Positions 8,825-17,688 of a DNA stretch of 64,000 nucleotides are shown here, piece after piece; within the stretch, counting starts at the first letter, position 1; each line of letters starts with the position of its first letter. This DNA is from Veillonellaceae bacterium SB90 (lineage in GTDB: Bacteria > Bacillota > Negativicutes > Selenomonadales > Selenomonadaceae). The stretch spans positions 7,007 to 71,006 of the forward strand of contig CABJCJ010000008.1 in NCBI GenBank assembly GCA_902364065.1, written 5' to 3'. The notes below the pieces were generated by a model. The model ran no database searches, was not told the origin of the DNA, and was given only the letters and a program-made list of their open reading frames with translations. The position numbers and the translations under genes are program-made.

Positions 8825-9123
8825 TTGATGTTCACCTCCGAGTCAGAAAATCCTTCAGTGAAATCCATGCAATAGGTTGATGCTGATGGATTACGTTCAC
8901 GTGAATCATGTGATTTTGACACATATATCTATGATAGCCGTTTTTGCCTTGACATGCAAGGAAAATTTTATTTTTTTGACCGGGATTCCCTGTTCTTGGC
9001 GGCGGGAAGAAAAAATAGGATTTTCTGACAGAAATATAACAGAAATAAAGGTAATTTCCCTTTCATCGCGAATTATATTATAGAACGGAATCCTGCCTTT
9101 GGTTACAGGGGCAGTAGAAAGAA
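8825..9123. other. Intergenic region between divergent rpmF and the DhaL-domain gene
   Basis: About 300 AT-rich bases without a convincing gene. A 10-bp perfect palindrome TTCACGTGAA (8896-8905) abuts a second one, ATCATGTGAT (8905-8914). These are possible operators for either gene. Short open frames here lack ribosome binding sites. TATATT/TATTAT near 9074-9081 could be the -10 of the DhaL-domain gene, but no good -35 is seen. Confidence 0.4.
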
Positions 9124-10392
9124 ATGAGTGTGGTAGATATGACAAGAAATAGTGAAGTGATCACGGGCAGCGATTTCAAGCGCATGGTATCGGGCGCCTA
9201 CAGTGAATTCTTGCTGGAATATGAACAGATCAACGGGCTCAAAGGAGCGGGGCATCTGCCCGGGACGCATATCCTGCGGACAATGGGCGCTGCTGTCATG
9301 CCGCTGGCGGAGACGAAGGACGACAGCATCGGCGGCCTCTCGCGCCGTGTGGCGACGGCGGCCATCTTCGGAGCCCGCGGCAGCGCGGGTATCGTCCTCG
9401 CGCAGATGTTCCGCGGTCTGTCCAAGGGTCTGTCGGGCAAGTACAATGCGACTTCGTCGGAGTTCGGCAAGGCCTTCCAGTACGGCATCCTCTATGCGCA
9501 GCGCGTCGTGCCGGAGAAGCCGGAGCGCCCGATCATCACGGTTGCCAAGGCCGTGGCCAAGGGGGCTTACCATGCCGTGCGCGCCAACCTGCCCATCACG
9601 GAGATCCTGCAGGCGGCCATTGAAGCCGGCGAGGCATCGCTTGAGCGTGTGGACCATGAAGATGCCGGCGCTCGCATCATGTTCAATTTCCTGTCAGGCT
9701 GCCTCAAGGGACTCGACGGCAACTTCGTCTCGCCGGCCGTCAGCCTGTCCCTGGGGCTTGAGGCCGGACAGCCGGGCCTGCAGGACCCGCGCGAGGACCT
9801 CGTGCGCCCGTATTGCGTGCGCTTTACGGTGCTCAATACGCGTGTCGATATCCCCGCTCTCGAGCGCCATCTGCGCGAGCATTCGAGCTTTGCGCTCGTG
9901 GAGCGTCATGAGAAAGGCGTGGAAGTTCATCTGCATACGGATCATGTCGGCAAGGTCATTGAGCAGGCCGTCGGCTGGGGGCCGCTCAAGAACCTCCATG
10001 TGACGAACATGAGCGAGAGCCATGTGCTCGGCGCGCACGGCGCACTCATGAAAGTTGCGCTGCTGGCCGTCGCGGAGAACAAGGTGCAGGCACGGGAACT
10101 TCAGGAGGCCGGCGTGCACGTCATCGTCAACGGCAGTGAAGATTCCTGCCCGTCGGTCGGGGAGCTCGTCAATGCCGCGCACAGCGACCTGGCTTCTGCC
10201 TACGTGATGATCTCGTGGAGCCGGGACTTCCGCCTGGCCTTCCAGCAGGCCAAGCGCCTGCTCGGCGAGCGCGTCGAGCTCGTCCTCTGCGAGAACAAGA
10301 TGCAGCAGGCCCGGGCCATCAAGGCCTTTGACCCGCATGAGGATGCGACTGCCAATGCGCGGGCGATGCAGCAGGCCAGTGAGGAAGCGTGA
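9124..10392 (+). CDS. DhaL (DAK2) domain protein, FakA/YloV-related, probably catalytically altered
   Basis: A 422-residue protein. Residues 15 to about 200 resemble the DhaL domain of FakA, the fatty acid kinase ATP-binding subunit, and keep the GARGSAGIVLAQMFRG loop (83-98). The middle part (about 225-310) resembles the FakA middle domain, and the end (315-400) looks like a shortened FakB/DegV-like region. The segment that in FakA and DhaL carries the metal-binding aspartates (DGDTGxNM) reads GHLPGTHILRTMG here (43-55), so those aspartates are missing. It is also shorter than FakA, which has about 550 residues. The sequence supports the family but not kinase activity. It stands alone between two tRNA genes. 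Confidence 0.65.
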   Translation: MSVVDMTRNSEVITGSDFKRMVSGAYSEFLLEYEQINGLKGAGHLPGTHILRTMGAAVMPLAETKDDSIGGLSRRVATAAIFGARGSAGIVLAQMFRGLSKGLSGKYNATSSEFGKAFQYGILYAQRVVPEKPERPIITVAKAVAKGAYHAVRANLPITEILQAAIEAGEASLERVDHEDAGARIMFNFLSGCLKGLDGNFVSPAVSLSLGLEAGQPGLQDPREDLVRPYCVRFTVLNTRVDIPALERHLREHSSFALVERHEKGVEVHLHTDHVGKVIEQAVGWGPLKNLHVTNMSESHVLGAHGALMKVALLAVAENKVQARELQEAGVHVIVNGSEDSCPSVGELVNAAHSDLASAYVMISWSRDFRLAFQQAKRLLGERVELVLCENKMQQARAIKAFDPHEDATANARAMQQASEEA

Positions 10393-10406
10393 AATCGGAA
10401 GGCCGC

Positions 10407-10435
10407 TTGCACATATCGGTCAGATTTGCTAAAAT
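10407..10435 (+). promoter_or_regulatory. Promoter of tRNA-Arg
   Basis: TTGCAC (10407-10412), a 17-base spacer, then TAAAAT (10430-10435), ending 12 bases before the tRNA. Confidence 0.7.
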
Positions 10436-10447
10436 AGATATATTGTT

Positions 10448-10524
10448 GCGGTTGTAGCTCAGTTGGATAGAGCGTCCGCCTCCTAAGCGGCAGGTCGTGA
10501 GTTCGACTCTCACCAATCGCACCA
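10448..10524 (+). tRNA. tRNA-Arg (anticodon CCT)
   Basis: Acceptor arms GCGGTTG and CAATCGC pair with one G-U. The D arm AGCTCAGTTGGATAGAGC and T arm GTGAGTTCGACTCTCAC are canonical. The anticodon loop CTCCTAA gives CCT, reading codon AGG. The 3-prime CCA is encoded. The outermost anticodon-stem pair is a T-C mismatch. Confidence 0.95.
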
Positions 10525-10533
10525 TGCTGAAAA

Positions 10534-10576
10534 AGCAGAGTCCCCGTCTTCATCTCGAAGAAGATGGGGGCTCTTT
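10534..10576 (+). terminator. Terminator after tRNA-Arg
   Basis: GAGTCCCCGTCTTC pairs with GAAGATGGGGGCTC and is followed by TTTTTG. Confidence 0.85.
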
Positions 10577-10585
10577 TTGCTCGGC

Positions 10586-10627
10586 GTAACAATTGTTACA
10601 GAATGATGCCGCTGCTCCTGCTATGAT
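10586..10627 (+). promoter_or_regulatory. hcp promoter with Crp/Fnr-type box at -41.5
   Basis: A perfect inverted repeat GTAACAATTGTTAC (10586-10599) is followed by an extended -10, TG-C-TATGAT (-10 hexamer 10622-10627). The repeat begins 36 bases before the hexamer, so its centre is at -41.5 from the predicted start near 10634. The same geometry recurs at 12407, 22704 and 51249. Confidence 0.8.
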
Positions 10628-10678
10628 AGAGACATCAGGTTGATTCGTATTTTGTATGATATATAAGGAGAGTTCAAG

Positions 10679-12313
10679 ATGGAAAACAAGATGTTTTGCT
10701 TTCAGTGCCAGGAAACGGCTGGTTGCAAGGGCTGCACGCAGGTAGGCGTCTGCGGCAAGAAGCCGGAAGTTGCTTTGATGCAGGATCTGCTCATCTACGT
10801 GACGAAGGGTCTGTCGGCTGTTACGACGCGCCTGCGCGCTGAGGGCAAGCCGGTTTCGCGTGATGTCAACCACCGCGTGACGGAGAATCTCTTCATCACG
10901 ATCACGAATGCCAACTTTGACCGCGAGGCCATCGTGGCTGCTGTTGAAACGACGATGCGCTGCAGGGATGAGCTCCTGGCAGAGCTCACGGACCGCGAAG
11001 GCCTGCCGGCTGCTGCACTCTGGCAGGACAGCCGTGAGAACTTCGACAGCAAAGCCCGCACGGTCGGCGTCCTCTCGACAGAGAATGAGGATATCCGCAG
11101 CCTGCGCGAGCTCATTACGTACGGCCTCAAGGGCTTGGCAGCTTACGTCAAGCATGCCAATGCCCTGCAGCAGGAGAACGAGGAGATCGATGCCTTCTTG
11201 CAGTCGGCTCTTGCGCGCCTGCTCGACGATACGCAGACGGCTGAGCAGCTGACGGCCCTGACGCTCGAGACGGGCAAGTTCGGTGTCGACGGCATGGCTC
11301 TGCTCGATACGGCCAACACGACGGCTTACGGCAATCCGGAAGTCACGACGGTGGATCTCGGCGTGCGTCAGAACCCGGGCATCCTGATCTCGGGCCACGA
11401 TCTGCGCGACCTCGAGATGCTGCTTGAGCAGACGGAGGGGACGGGCGTCGATGTTTACACGCACGGCGAGATGCTGCCGGCTCATTACTATCCGAAGTTC
11501 AAGCATTACAAGCACTTCGCAGGCAACTACGGCAACGCCTGGTGGAAGCAGAAGGAAGAGTTCGAGGCCTTTAACGGCCCGGTCCTCCTGACGACGAACT
11601 GCCTCGTGCCGCCGAAGGATTCCTATAAAGCACGCGTATTCACGACGGGTGCCGTCGGTTTCCCGGGCTGCCCGCACATCGAGGCCAAGGCAGACGGCAC
11701 GAAGGACTTCAGCCCCATCATTGAGATGGCCAAGAAGTGCCAGGCTCCGAAGGAACTTGAAAAGGGCCAGATCGTCGGCGGTTTCGCTCATGAGCAGGTC
11801 TTCGCTGTGGCCGATAAGGTCGTCGAGGCTGTCAAGAGCGGTGCCATCAAGAAGTTTGTCGTCATGGCCGGCTGTGACGGCCGCATGAAGAGCCGCGAGT
11901 ACTATGCGGAGTTCGCCAAGGCTCTGCCGAAGGATACGGTCATCTTAACGGCTGGCTGCGCGAAGTACAAGTACATCAAGATGAATCTCGGCGATATCGG
12001 CGGCATCCCGCGCGTTCTCGATGCCGGTCAGTGCAACGACTCCTACAGCCTGGCACTCATTGCCCTCAAGCTCAAGGAAGTCTTCGGCCTTGACGATGTC
12101 AACAAGCTGCCGATCGTCTACAACATTGCCTGGTATGAGCAGAAGGCCGTCATCGTCCTGCTGGCCCTGCTGCATCTCGGCGTCAAGAATATCCATCTCG
12201 GACCGACGCTGCCGGCATTCCTCTCTCCGAATGTCGCCAAGGTTCTCGTCGAGAACTTCGGTATCGGCGGCATCACGACCGTTGAAAACGATATCAAGAC
12301 GATGATCGGCTGA
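10679..12313 (+). CDS. hcp: Hybrid cluster protein (Hcp; hydroxylamine reductase / NO reductase)
   Basis: A 544-residue protein of normal length. The N-terminal cysteine set (C7, C10, C16, C19, C25, in [15 protein letters not shown] and VGVCGK) binds the cubane Fe-S cluster. Later motifs such as [26 protein letters not shown] and [10 protein letters not shown] carry the ligands of the hybrid Fe-S-O cluster. Hcp reduces hydroxylamine in vitro and is thought to act on NO in vivo. The AAGGAGAG binding site precedes ATG 10679. It has its own promoter and terminator. A Crp/Fnr regulator gene follows, as is common for HcpR-type regulators. Confidence 0.96.
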   Translation: MENKMFCFQCQETAGCKGCTQVGVCGKKPEVALMQDLLIYVTKGLSAVTTRLRAEGKPVSRDVNHRVTENLFITITNANFDREAIVAAVETTMRCRDELLAELTDREGLPAAALWQDSRENFDSKARTVGVLSTENEDIRSLRELITYGLKGLAAYVKHANALQQENEEIDAFLQSALARLLDDTQTAEQLTALTLETGKFGVDGMALLDTANTTAYGNPEVTTVDLGVRQNPGILISGHDLRDLEMLLEQTEGTGVDVYTHGEMLPAHYYPKFKHYKHFAGNYGNAWWKQKEEFEAFNGPVLLTTNCLVPPKDSYKARVFTTGAVGFPGCPHIEAKADGTKDFSPIIEMAKKCQAPKELEKGQIVGGFAHEQVFAVADKVVEAVKSGAIKKFVVMAGCDGRMKSREYYAEFAKALPKDTVILTAGCAKYKYIKMNLGDIGGIPRVLDAGQCNDSYSLALIALKLKEVFGLDDVNKLPIVYNIAWYEQKAVIVLLALLHLGVKNIHLGPTLPAFLSPNVAKVLVENFGIGGITTVENDIKTMIG

Positions 12314-12329
12314 TCGTCGCTCTTGCCCG

Positions 12330-12367
12330 AAACTGCTGTACGCATATGACGTGCAGCAGTTTTTTTA
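12330..12367 (+). terminator. Terminator of hcp
   Basis: AACTGCTG/CAGCAGTT stem with extra inner pairing, followed by a run of T residues. Confidence 0.85.
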
Positions 12368-12406
12368 TTATACTTTGTTTAGAAGTGGTATTGTATACAC
12401 GGTATG

Positions 12407-12448
12407 GTTGCAGAAGCAACACCTATTTGTCGGTTTGGATGATATAAT
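12407..12448 (+). promoter_or_regulatory. Promoter of the Crp/Fnr-ccm operon with box at -41.5
   Basis: The inverted repeat GTTGC-AGAA-GCAAC (12407-12420) lies 36 bases (start to start) before TATAAT (12443-12448), which has the extended TG at 12440-12441. The predicted start is near 12455, so the repeat is centred at -41.5, as for hcp. This suggests autoregulation and co-control of the ccm genes. Confidence 0.7.
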
Positions 12449-12488
12449 ACAGACAAATGCAACGATTTGAATAATTGGAGGGAAGGAC

Positions 12489-13169
12489 ATGAGAAGTTAT
12501 GATCTTGGCTTGCAGGAGCTTCCGTTCTTTCAGGGATTGAAGCCGGATGAGGTGGAGCATTTCATCGAGGCGGTCGGTGCGGTGGTGAAGCGATATGAGC
12601 GGGGAGCGAGGATCCTGCAGGCGTATGAGAAGAACGAACGGATTGGCATCCTCGCGGAGGGGGAAGCCCTGGTCGTTGCGGAAGACCGTTTCGGCAATGA
12701 GAGCGTGGGGCACCGGCTGGAGCGCGGCGCGCTGTTTGGCTGTTCTTCTGCCATCCTGCCGGATTTTGCGAGTCCGACGGCCATCGATGCGGTATCCGAT
12801 GTCCTCGTGCTCTGGGTACCCTATCCGGCGCTGCTGACGGCCGGGCCTCGCCTGGGAAGGATTCACGGCATCGTCATGCGGAATCTCCTTGTGGCTTTCA
12901 GCCGCAAGAACATCCTGATGGTGCAGCGGCTGGAGCTGCTCTCGCAGAAGACCCTGCGGGAACGGCTGATCCTCTACCTGCTGCAGCGCAGCAAGCGCCA
13001 GCACAGCAGGCGCGTGAAAGTGCCGGGGCGCGTACAGCTCGCGAAGGAGCTGGAATGCAACCGCAGTGCGCTGACGCGCGAGATCGGCCTCATGAAGGCA
13101 CAGGGTGTTCTGGAATGCCAGGATGACTGGATGGAATTCCACGATGAGCAGATGGAAGAAAGACGGTGA
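12489..13169 (+). CDS. Crp/Fnr family transcriptional regulator, HcpR-like candidate
   Basis: A 226-residue regulator with an N-terminal cyclic-nucleotide-binding-like beta barrel (about residues 10-120), a long dimer helix (about 125-150) and a C-terminal winged helix-turn-helix. Its recognition helix is in the ECNRSALTREIGLMKAQG segment (about 187-204). There is no N-terminal cysteine cluster as in E. coli FNR, so an Fe-S oxygen sensor of that type is unlikely. GGAGGGAAGG precedes ATG 12489. It sits between hcp and ccmA, 4 bases from ccmA, so it is probably co-transcribed with ccmABCEF. HcpR-type regulators, which sense NO and control hcp, are the best family match; this is inference. Confidence 0.8.
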   Translation: MRSYDLGLQELPFFQGLKPDEVEHFIEAVGAVVKRYERGARILQAYEKNERIGILAEGEALVVAEDRFGNESVGHRLERGALFGCSSAILPDFASPTAIDAVSDVLVLWVPYPALLTAGPRLGRIHGIVMRNLLVAFSRKNILMVQRLELLSQKTLRERLILYLLQRSKRQHSRRVKVPGRVQLAKELECNRSALTREIGLMKAQGVLECQDDWMEFHDEQMEERR

Positions 13170-13173
13170 GGTC

Positions 13174-13803
13174 ATGGTGCACATAACCTTTGATGATGTC
13201 ACGCAGCGCTTTCGCGGGCGGACGATCTTCGAGCATGTCAGCCGGGATCTGCCAGGCGGACAGGTCACGGCGGTGACCGGTGCCAACGGCAGCGGCAAGT
13301 CCACGATGCTGAAGCTGGCTGCTCATCTGCTGCAGCCGTCATCCGGCGCAGTGTGCGTGACAGAGGACGGGAAGGAGCTGCGCCGTGCGGAGCTTCGCGC
13401 CCGCCTGGCCATGGTGACGCCGGAACTGCGCTTCTACGCACGGCTGACCGCTTGGGAGAATGCCCGCTTTCTGCTGGGGCTCCGGGGGATCCGGCTGACG
13501 CGCGAACGCTTCCGGGAGCTCCTCGAGCGCGTGGAGCTTCCGGAACGCGCCGTCCGCGCTTCTGCCGCGGGGGAATTCTCGACGGGCATGCAGCAGCGCC
13601 TGAAGCTGGCCGTCCTGCTCGCCTCGGATGTGCCTGTATGGCTGCTCGATGAGCCCGGCGCCAATCTTGACGAAGCGGGGCGCAGCCTGGTGCGGCGGGA
13701 GATGCGGCAGGCTGCCGCTGCGGGGCGGCTCGTCTTTCTGGCGACGAATGATGGTCGGGAGGAGGGGATGGCCGATGAACGGATCCATCTTTCAGGGCGT
13801 TGA
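13174..13803 (+). CDS. ccmA: Cytochrome c biogenesis heme exporter ATPase CcmA
   Basis: A 209-residue ABC ATPase with Walker A GANGSGKST, signature FSTGMQQRLKLAVLL and Walker B VWLLDEPGANLD, which is the CcmA pattern. ATG 13174 has GGTGAGG just upstream; the frame extends further back into the regulator gene but without a binding site. With CcmB and CcmC it releases heme-loaded CcmE during System I cytochrome c maturation. It overlaps ccmB by 29 bases. Multi-heme cytochromes that need this system, NrfH and NrfA, are encoded at 22.9-24.6 kb. Confidence 0.9.
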   Translation: MVHITFDDVTQRFRGRTIFEHVSRDLPGGQVTAVTGANGSGKSTMLKLAAHLLQPSSGAVCVTEDGKELRRAELRARLAMVTPELRFYARLTAWENARFLLGLRGIRLTRERFRELLERVELPERAVRASAAGEFSTGMQQRLKLAVLLASDVPVWLLDEPGANLDEAGRSLVRREMRQAAAAGRLVFLATNDGREEGMADERIHLSGR

Positions 13804-14446
13804 GCTGGTATTCCGGAAGGAGCTCACGCTCGGGCTGCGCTTCAAGGCTGCCTGGGCGGCCATGTTCCTGTTTGCGCTGACGACGCTCTCATGCATCAGC
13901 CTGGCCATGCAGGGCAGCGTACTGGAGCCGCGTCTGCTCGCGGCACTCTTCTGGGTTGTCCTGTTTTTCTCATCTCTGGCGGGGGCAGACCGGGTCTTCG
14001 GCGACGAGGACATGGCCGGGACCCTGCTGGTCCTGAAGGTTTACGGGCCATCGCAGGCCATCCTGCTCGGCAAGATGCTCTATACCGCGTTTATCCTGCT
14101 GATCCTGGCCGTCTTCATCACGCCGCTGTTCCTGATTTTCATGAATGGCAGTGCCGCCTTGCCGGGCCTGCTTCTGGGAACGCTGGCAGCCGGAATCTGG
14201 GGCATCGCGGCGGCGGGCACTCTGATCGCTTCGCTGCTCGTGGGAGCAAGCGTGCACAGCGGCCTGTTTTCCATTCTGATGCTGCCGGTTATCCTGCCGG
14301 TGTTCATTCCCGCCATTGCTTTGACGGCAGCGGCCTTCGGGGATGGCACCGCTTCCCTGTCGTACCTCGTCAGCATGATCCTCTACGACCTCATCCTGAC
14401 GGTCGGCGCATCGCTCTTGTTTGATTATCTCTGGTACGAAGACTAG
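13775..14446 (+). CDS. ccmB: Heme exporter membrane protein CcmB
   Basis: A 223-residue polytopic membrane protein. It begins with a short amphipathic segment followed by VFRKELTLGLRFK, typical of CcmB, and shows the family segment RVFGDEDMAGTLLVLKVYGPSQAILLGKM. ATG 13775 follows GGAGGGG by 8 bases, inside the end of ccmA. It partners CcmA and CcmC in the inner membrane. Confidence 0.9.
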   Translation: MNGSIFQGVELVFRKELTLGLRFKAAWAAMFLFALTTLSCISLAMQGSVLEPRLLAALFWVVLFFSSLAGADRVFGDEDMAGTLLVLKVYGPSQAILLGKMLYTAFILLILAVFITPLFLIFMNGSAALPGLLLGTLAAGIWGIAAAGTLIASLLVGASVHSGLFSILMLPVILPVFIPAIALTAAAFGDGTASLSYLVSMILYDLILTVGASLLFDYLWYED

Positions 14447-14471
14447 GGGACTGGAAAGGAAGGGAAGTATC

Positions 14472-15122
14472 TTGAGAAATGAATATGCCTTGCTGGCCGT
14501 CATCCTGGCGCTGACGGCGGTTCTGCTCTATGCCGTATTCTTCGTGGTGCCGCCGGCCGAGGGCCTCGGGAATCTCGTGCGCATCGCCTTTTTCCACATT
14601 CCCGTCGCCTGGGTGTCCGTGCTCGCCTTCCTGGTCAGTGCCTTTTACGCCGGCCGTTACCTGAGGCGGCCGGAGCTACGGTCCGATGCGGTCAGTGCAC
14701 AGTCCGCCCGCCTGGGCTTTGCCTTTGTCCTGCTTGCCACGCTGAGCGGTGCCGTTTTTTCCAAGCTGACCTGGGGTGCGTACTGGAACTGGGATCCGCG
14801 TCAGACGACGATCTTTGTGCTGCTGCTCATCTATGCAGCCTACCTCATGCTGCGCGCCGTCATTCTGGAGCCGCGGCGCCGGGCCCGCGTCGCGGCTGTC
14901 TACGCGCTGTTCTCATTCCTGACGGTGCCGTTCTTGGTGTTCATCATTCCGCGGTTCTACTTCTCGCTGCATCCGTCGCCCGTTATCAACGGCAGCGGCA
15001 CGGTCCAGATGGATTCCGTCATGCTGCGGGTGCTGTTGGGATCGCTGCTTGATATGACGCTCATCTATGTGGCTCTGCTTCTGCGCGGAGTCCGGAAAAA
15101 GGAGGATTCCCATGAAACGTAA
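14472..15122 (+). CDS. ccmC: Heme-handling protein CcmC
   Basis: A 216-residue membrane protein with the tryptophan-rich WWD motif WGAYWNWDPRQT (about residues 97-108), which binds heme and loads it onto CcmE. Conserved histidines flank it (FFHIPVAW and SLHPSPVI). The start is taken as TTG 14472, 5 bases after GGAAGGGAAG; an upstream ATG lies inside ccmB without a binding site. It overlaps ccmE by 11 bases. No ccmD was found between them. Confidence 0.9.
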   Translation: MRNEYALLAVILALTAVLLYAVFFVVPPAEGLGNLVRIAFFHIPVAWVSVLAFLVSAFYAGRYLRRPELRSDAVSAQSARLGFAFVLLATLSGAVFSKLTWGAYWNWDPRQTTIFVLLLIYAAYLMLRAVILEPRRRARVAAVYALFSFLTVPFLVFIIPRFYFSLHPSPVINGSGTVQMDSVMLRVLLGSLLDMTLIYVALLLRGVRKKEDSHET

Positions 15123-15480
15123 GGTATGGCTGATTATCCTGCTGCTGGCCTTTGTGGGCTATGCGGGCTGGAGCTTTGCCGATTCCGTGACGCCGTATGT
15201 CGGCATCTCGGAGGCCAAGGCGGCGACGAGCAGTGTGCAGGTCAAGGGACTGCTGGCAGCCGAAGCGCCGGCGCCTCATATGGAAGATGGCAGCTTCGTC
15301 TTTACGCTGCAGGATGAGGAGACGGGTGAGACGCTGCCCGTGCGCTACCATGGCACCAAACCGGATCAGTTTGACGAGGCCCATCATATCGTCGCCATCG
15401 GCAAAGCCAAAGACGGCGTTTTTGAGGCGGATAAGCTGCTCATCAAGTGTCCGTCCAAATATGAACAGCAGAAACAGTGA
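15112..15480 (+). CDS. ccmE: Heme chaperone CcmE, CXXXY variant
   Basis: A 122-residue protein with one N-terminal membrane anchor (about residues 4-23) and a periplasmic OB-fold domain. In E. coli CcmE the heme is bound covalently by a histidine in an HXXXY motif near the C-terminus. Here the matching place reads CPSKY (C113 to Y117), so cysteine replaces histidine. This CXXXY form is known from sulfate reducers and archaea. AAAGGAGG precedes ATG 15112. It is shorter than Proteobacterial CcmE, with almost no C-terminal tail. Confidence 0.85.
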   Translation: MKRKVWLIILLLAFVGYAGWSFADSVTPYVGISEAKAATSSVQVKGLLAAEAPAPHMEDGSFVFTLQDEETGETLPVRYHGTKPDQFDEAHHIVAIGKAKDGVFEADKLLIKCPSKYEQQKQ

Positions 15481-15514
15481 TTATCGTTTGATTCGTTGAA
15501 ACAAGGAGAAGCCT

Positions 15515-17614
15515 ATGCTTGGAACCATTGCTCTGGCGGCGACGTTGTTTTTTGCGCTGTGCGCCGCCCTCGTCTATGGCGTGCGCCTCGAAGGGAGCGA
15601 GCGCTACGGCCGCATTCTTGCCGGTCTTTCTTTTCTGACAGCCCTGATGGCCAGTGCCTATCTCATGGCCCTGATCCTCGGCAACCGCTTCGATGTGGCC
15701 TATGTGGCGAGCTATTCGTCGACAGATCTGCCGCTCATGTACAAGATTTCAGCTTTCTGGGCCGGCCAGCAGGGGTCGTTTTTGCTCTGGCTGTTCATCC
15801 ACGCGGCCGCCGCGCTGCTGCTCGTGACGAAACACCGCATGGAGCAACGGGGCCTCATGGTCTATATGCTGCTCGAGGCCCTGCTGACCATCCTCGTGCT
15901 GGCCAAGAGTCCGTTCGTGCCGGCAGAAGTGGTCATGCAGGACGGCGTGGGCCTCAATCCGCTGTTGCAGGATCCCTGGATGGCCGTTCATCCGCCCATC
16001 ATCTTCCTGGGATATGCTCTGTTTGCCGTGCCCTTCTCTTACTGCATGGGTTCCCTGCTGGACGGCGCGTTCACCGGCCCCTGGCTCGAGCGTGCGCGCA
16101 AATGGGCGCTCGTCTCCTGGGCTTTCCTCGGTGCCGGCATTTTCATCGGCGGCTACTGGGCTTATAAGGTTCTCGGCTGGGGCGGTTACTGGGGCTGGGA
16201 CCCCGTTGAGAATTCCTCGCTTGTGCCCTGGCTGCTCGCTGGCGTCTTCCTCCATATCCTGCACGTCGCGCGCCGGCGGCAGGCGGCACTTTCCGTCATG
16301 CATCTTGCCGTCATCTTTGCTTTTTCGCTTGTCATCTATGGCACGTTCCTGACGCGCAGCGGCATCCTTGGCGATTTTTCCGTGCATTCCTTCAGCGGCA
16401 CGAGCATCGGCATGACGCTGGCCGTCGTCAATGCCCTCGTGCTCGTCGGCGCCCTGATCCTCCTGGCGGTAAAGGCCGGACGCCTGCCACAGGGCAGCAT
16501 GTATCCGGCGCATGACAGCCGGGAGTTCCTGATGCTGCTCGGTTCCCTGATCCTCGTCTTCTTGGCGGCCATCATCTTCCTTGGCATGTCCATGCCGCTC
16601 TTCACACAGCTCATCGGACAGCCGGCTGCCGTTGACAGTACCTTCTATGTCCGGACGACGATGCCGCTGGCCATCGCCATGTGCATTGTCATGACGCTCT
16701 CCTGTCTGTGCGGCTGGCAGCAGCAGACAGGGGAAAGACCGCGCCTGCTGCTGGCTGTCCTGGCCGTTATCGGCCTCGTCTGCCCGCTGCTCGTCGGCGT
16801 TAGGGAAGTGATGCCCATCCTGCTCTCAGCCGTCGCGGTCATTGCCTTCGGCACGGCTTTTTACAGCGCGCATCGCGGACTGCTCGGCTCGGGCGGCATG
16901 ATCGCACACGCAGGCGTCAGCCTGGCTCTCTTCGCGATGGTCCTCGCAGGCAGCGGCAGCCAGTCGCTGACGAAGGAACTGGCTCCCGGCGACTCCGTGA
17001 TGCTCGCGGGCTATACGGTGACGTACGAGGGGCAGGTCTTTGCCGAAGACGGCACGGCCAAGCACTACCGCTACCTGGTTGACGGCGAGGAAGCCCTGGC
17101 TCTGACGAAACTCCACAAGAATGGTGAGGATGCCGCGCGCGAGCCGGCCATCGCGCACACGCTGACGGGCGATATCTACATCGCGCCGACGCCGCCGCGC
17201 ACGACGGGCCGGGAAGAACTCCTGCTCAAGAAAGGGCGCATGGCCATGGACGACCGCTTTGCCTACCGCTATGAGAATGTGACGATGGAAAATCAGCCGG
17301 GCGGCAAGATGCTCGTGACGGCGGAGATTTCCATCACGGACGGGGAGAAGGTCGAGCATGCGAAGCCGCAGATCCTCGCGACACTGGATGGCGGTACCTC
17401 TGAACCCATTCCCATCTTTGGCGGCGAGAAGAGGCTGCGCCTGACGGGTATTTCCGGCAATGATGACCAGGCGCGCATCGAGATCCTGCCCTCGGCCGCG
17501 GAAGAGGCCAGCCAGCCCATTACGGCATCGGTCAGCTCGAAGCCGTATATCTATCTGCTCTGGCTCGGCGCTCTGGCTGTGACAGCCGGCTGTTTCCTGG
17601 CCGTGCGGCGCTGA
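15515..17614 (+). CDS. ccmF: Heme lyase CcmF
   Basis: A 699-residue polytopic protein with the WWD motif WGGYWGWDPVENSSLVPWL (about residues 222-240) and, before it, FWAGQQGSFLLWL, both diagnostic of CcmF. The periplasmic C-terminal domain (about 480-670) is followed by a last membrane helix. CcmF takes heme from CcmE and attaches it to apocytochrome c with CcmH. No ccmH, ccmG or ccmI is present here; the operon ends in a terminator. AAGGAGA precedes ATG 15515. Confidence 0.94.
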   Translation: MLGTIALAATLFFALCAALVYGVRLEGSERYGRILAGLSFLTALMASAYLMALILGNRFDVAYVASYSSTDLPLMYKISAFWAGQQGSFLLWLFIHAAAALLLVTKHRMEQRGLMVYMLLEALLTILVLAKSPFVPAEVVMQDGVGLNPLLQDPWMAVHPPIIFLGYALFAVPFSYCMGSLLDGAFTGPWLERARKWALVSWAFLGAGIFIGGYWAYKVLGWGGYWGWDPVENSSLVPWLLAGVFLHILHVARRRQAALSVMHLAVIFAFSLVIYGTFLTRSGILGDFSVHSFSGTSIGMTLAVVNALVLVGALILLAVKAGRLPQGSMYPAHDSREFLMLLGSLILVFLAAIIFLGMSMPLFTQLIGQPAAVDSTFYVRTTMPLAIAMCIVMTLSCLCGWQQQTGERPRLLLAVLAVIGLVCPLLVGVREVMPILLSAVAVIAFGTAFYSAHRGLLGSGGMIAHAGVSLALFAMVLAGSGSQSLTKELAPGDSVMLAGYTVTYEGQVFAEDGTAKHYRYLVDGEEALALTKLHKNGEDAAREPAIAHTLTGDIYIAPTPPRTTGREELLLKKGRMAMDDRFAYRYENVTMENQPGGKMLVTAEISITDGEKVEHAKPQILATLDGGTSEPIPIFGGEKRLRLTGISGNDDQARIEILPSAAEEASQPITASVSSKPYIYLLWLGALAVTAGCFLAVRR

Positions 17615-17617
17615 AAA

Positions 17618-17675
17618 AAGAACAGGAGCTGCTGCTTTGGTGAACCGTTCACCAAAGCGGCAGCTCCTGTTTTGT
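17618..17675. terminator. Bidirectional terminator after ccmF
   Basis: A very long stem (AACAGGAGCTGC arm against GCAGCTCCTGTT, with an inner TTTGGTGAAC/GTTCACCAAA pairing) is flanked by AAAAAA and TTTT. It serves the convergent gene at 17689 too. Confidence 0.9.
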
Positions 17676-17688
17676 CTATTCTATATTG

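Noticed and set aside
8877..9083. Small gene upstream of the DhaL-domain gene
   Set aside because: A 68-residue frame without binding site or family likeness, in AT-rich intergenic DNA.
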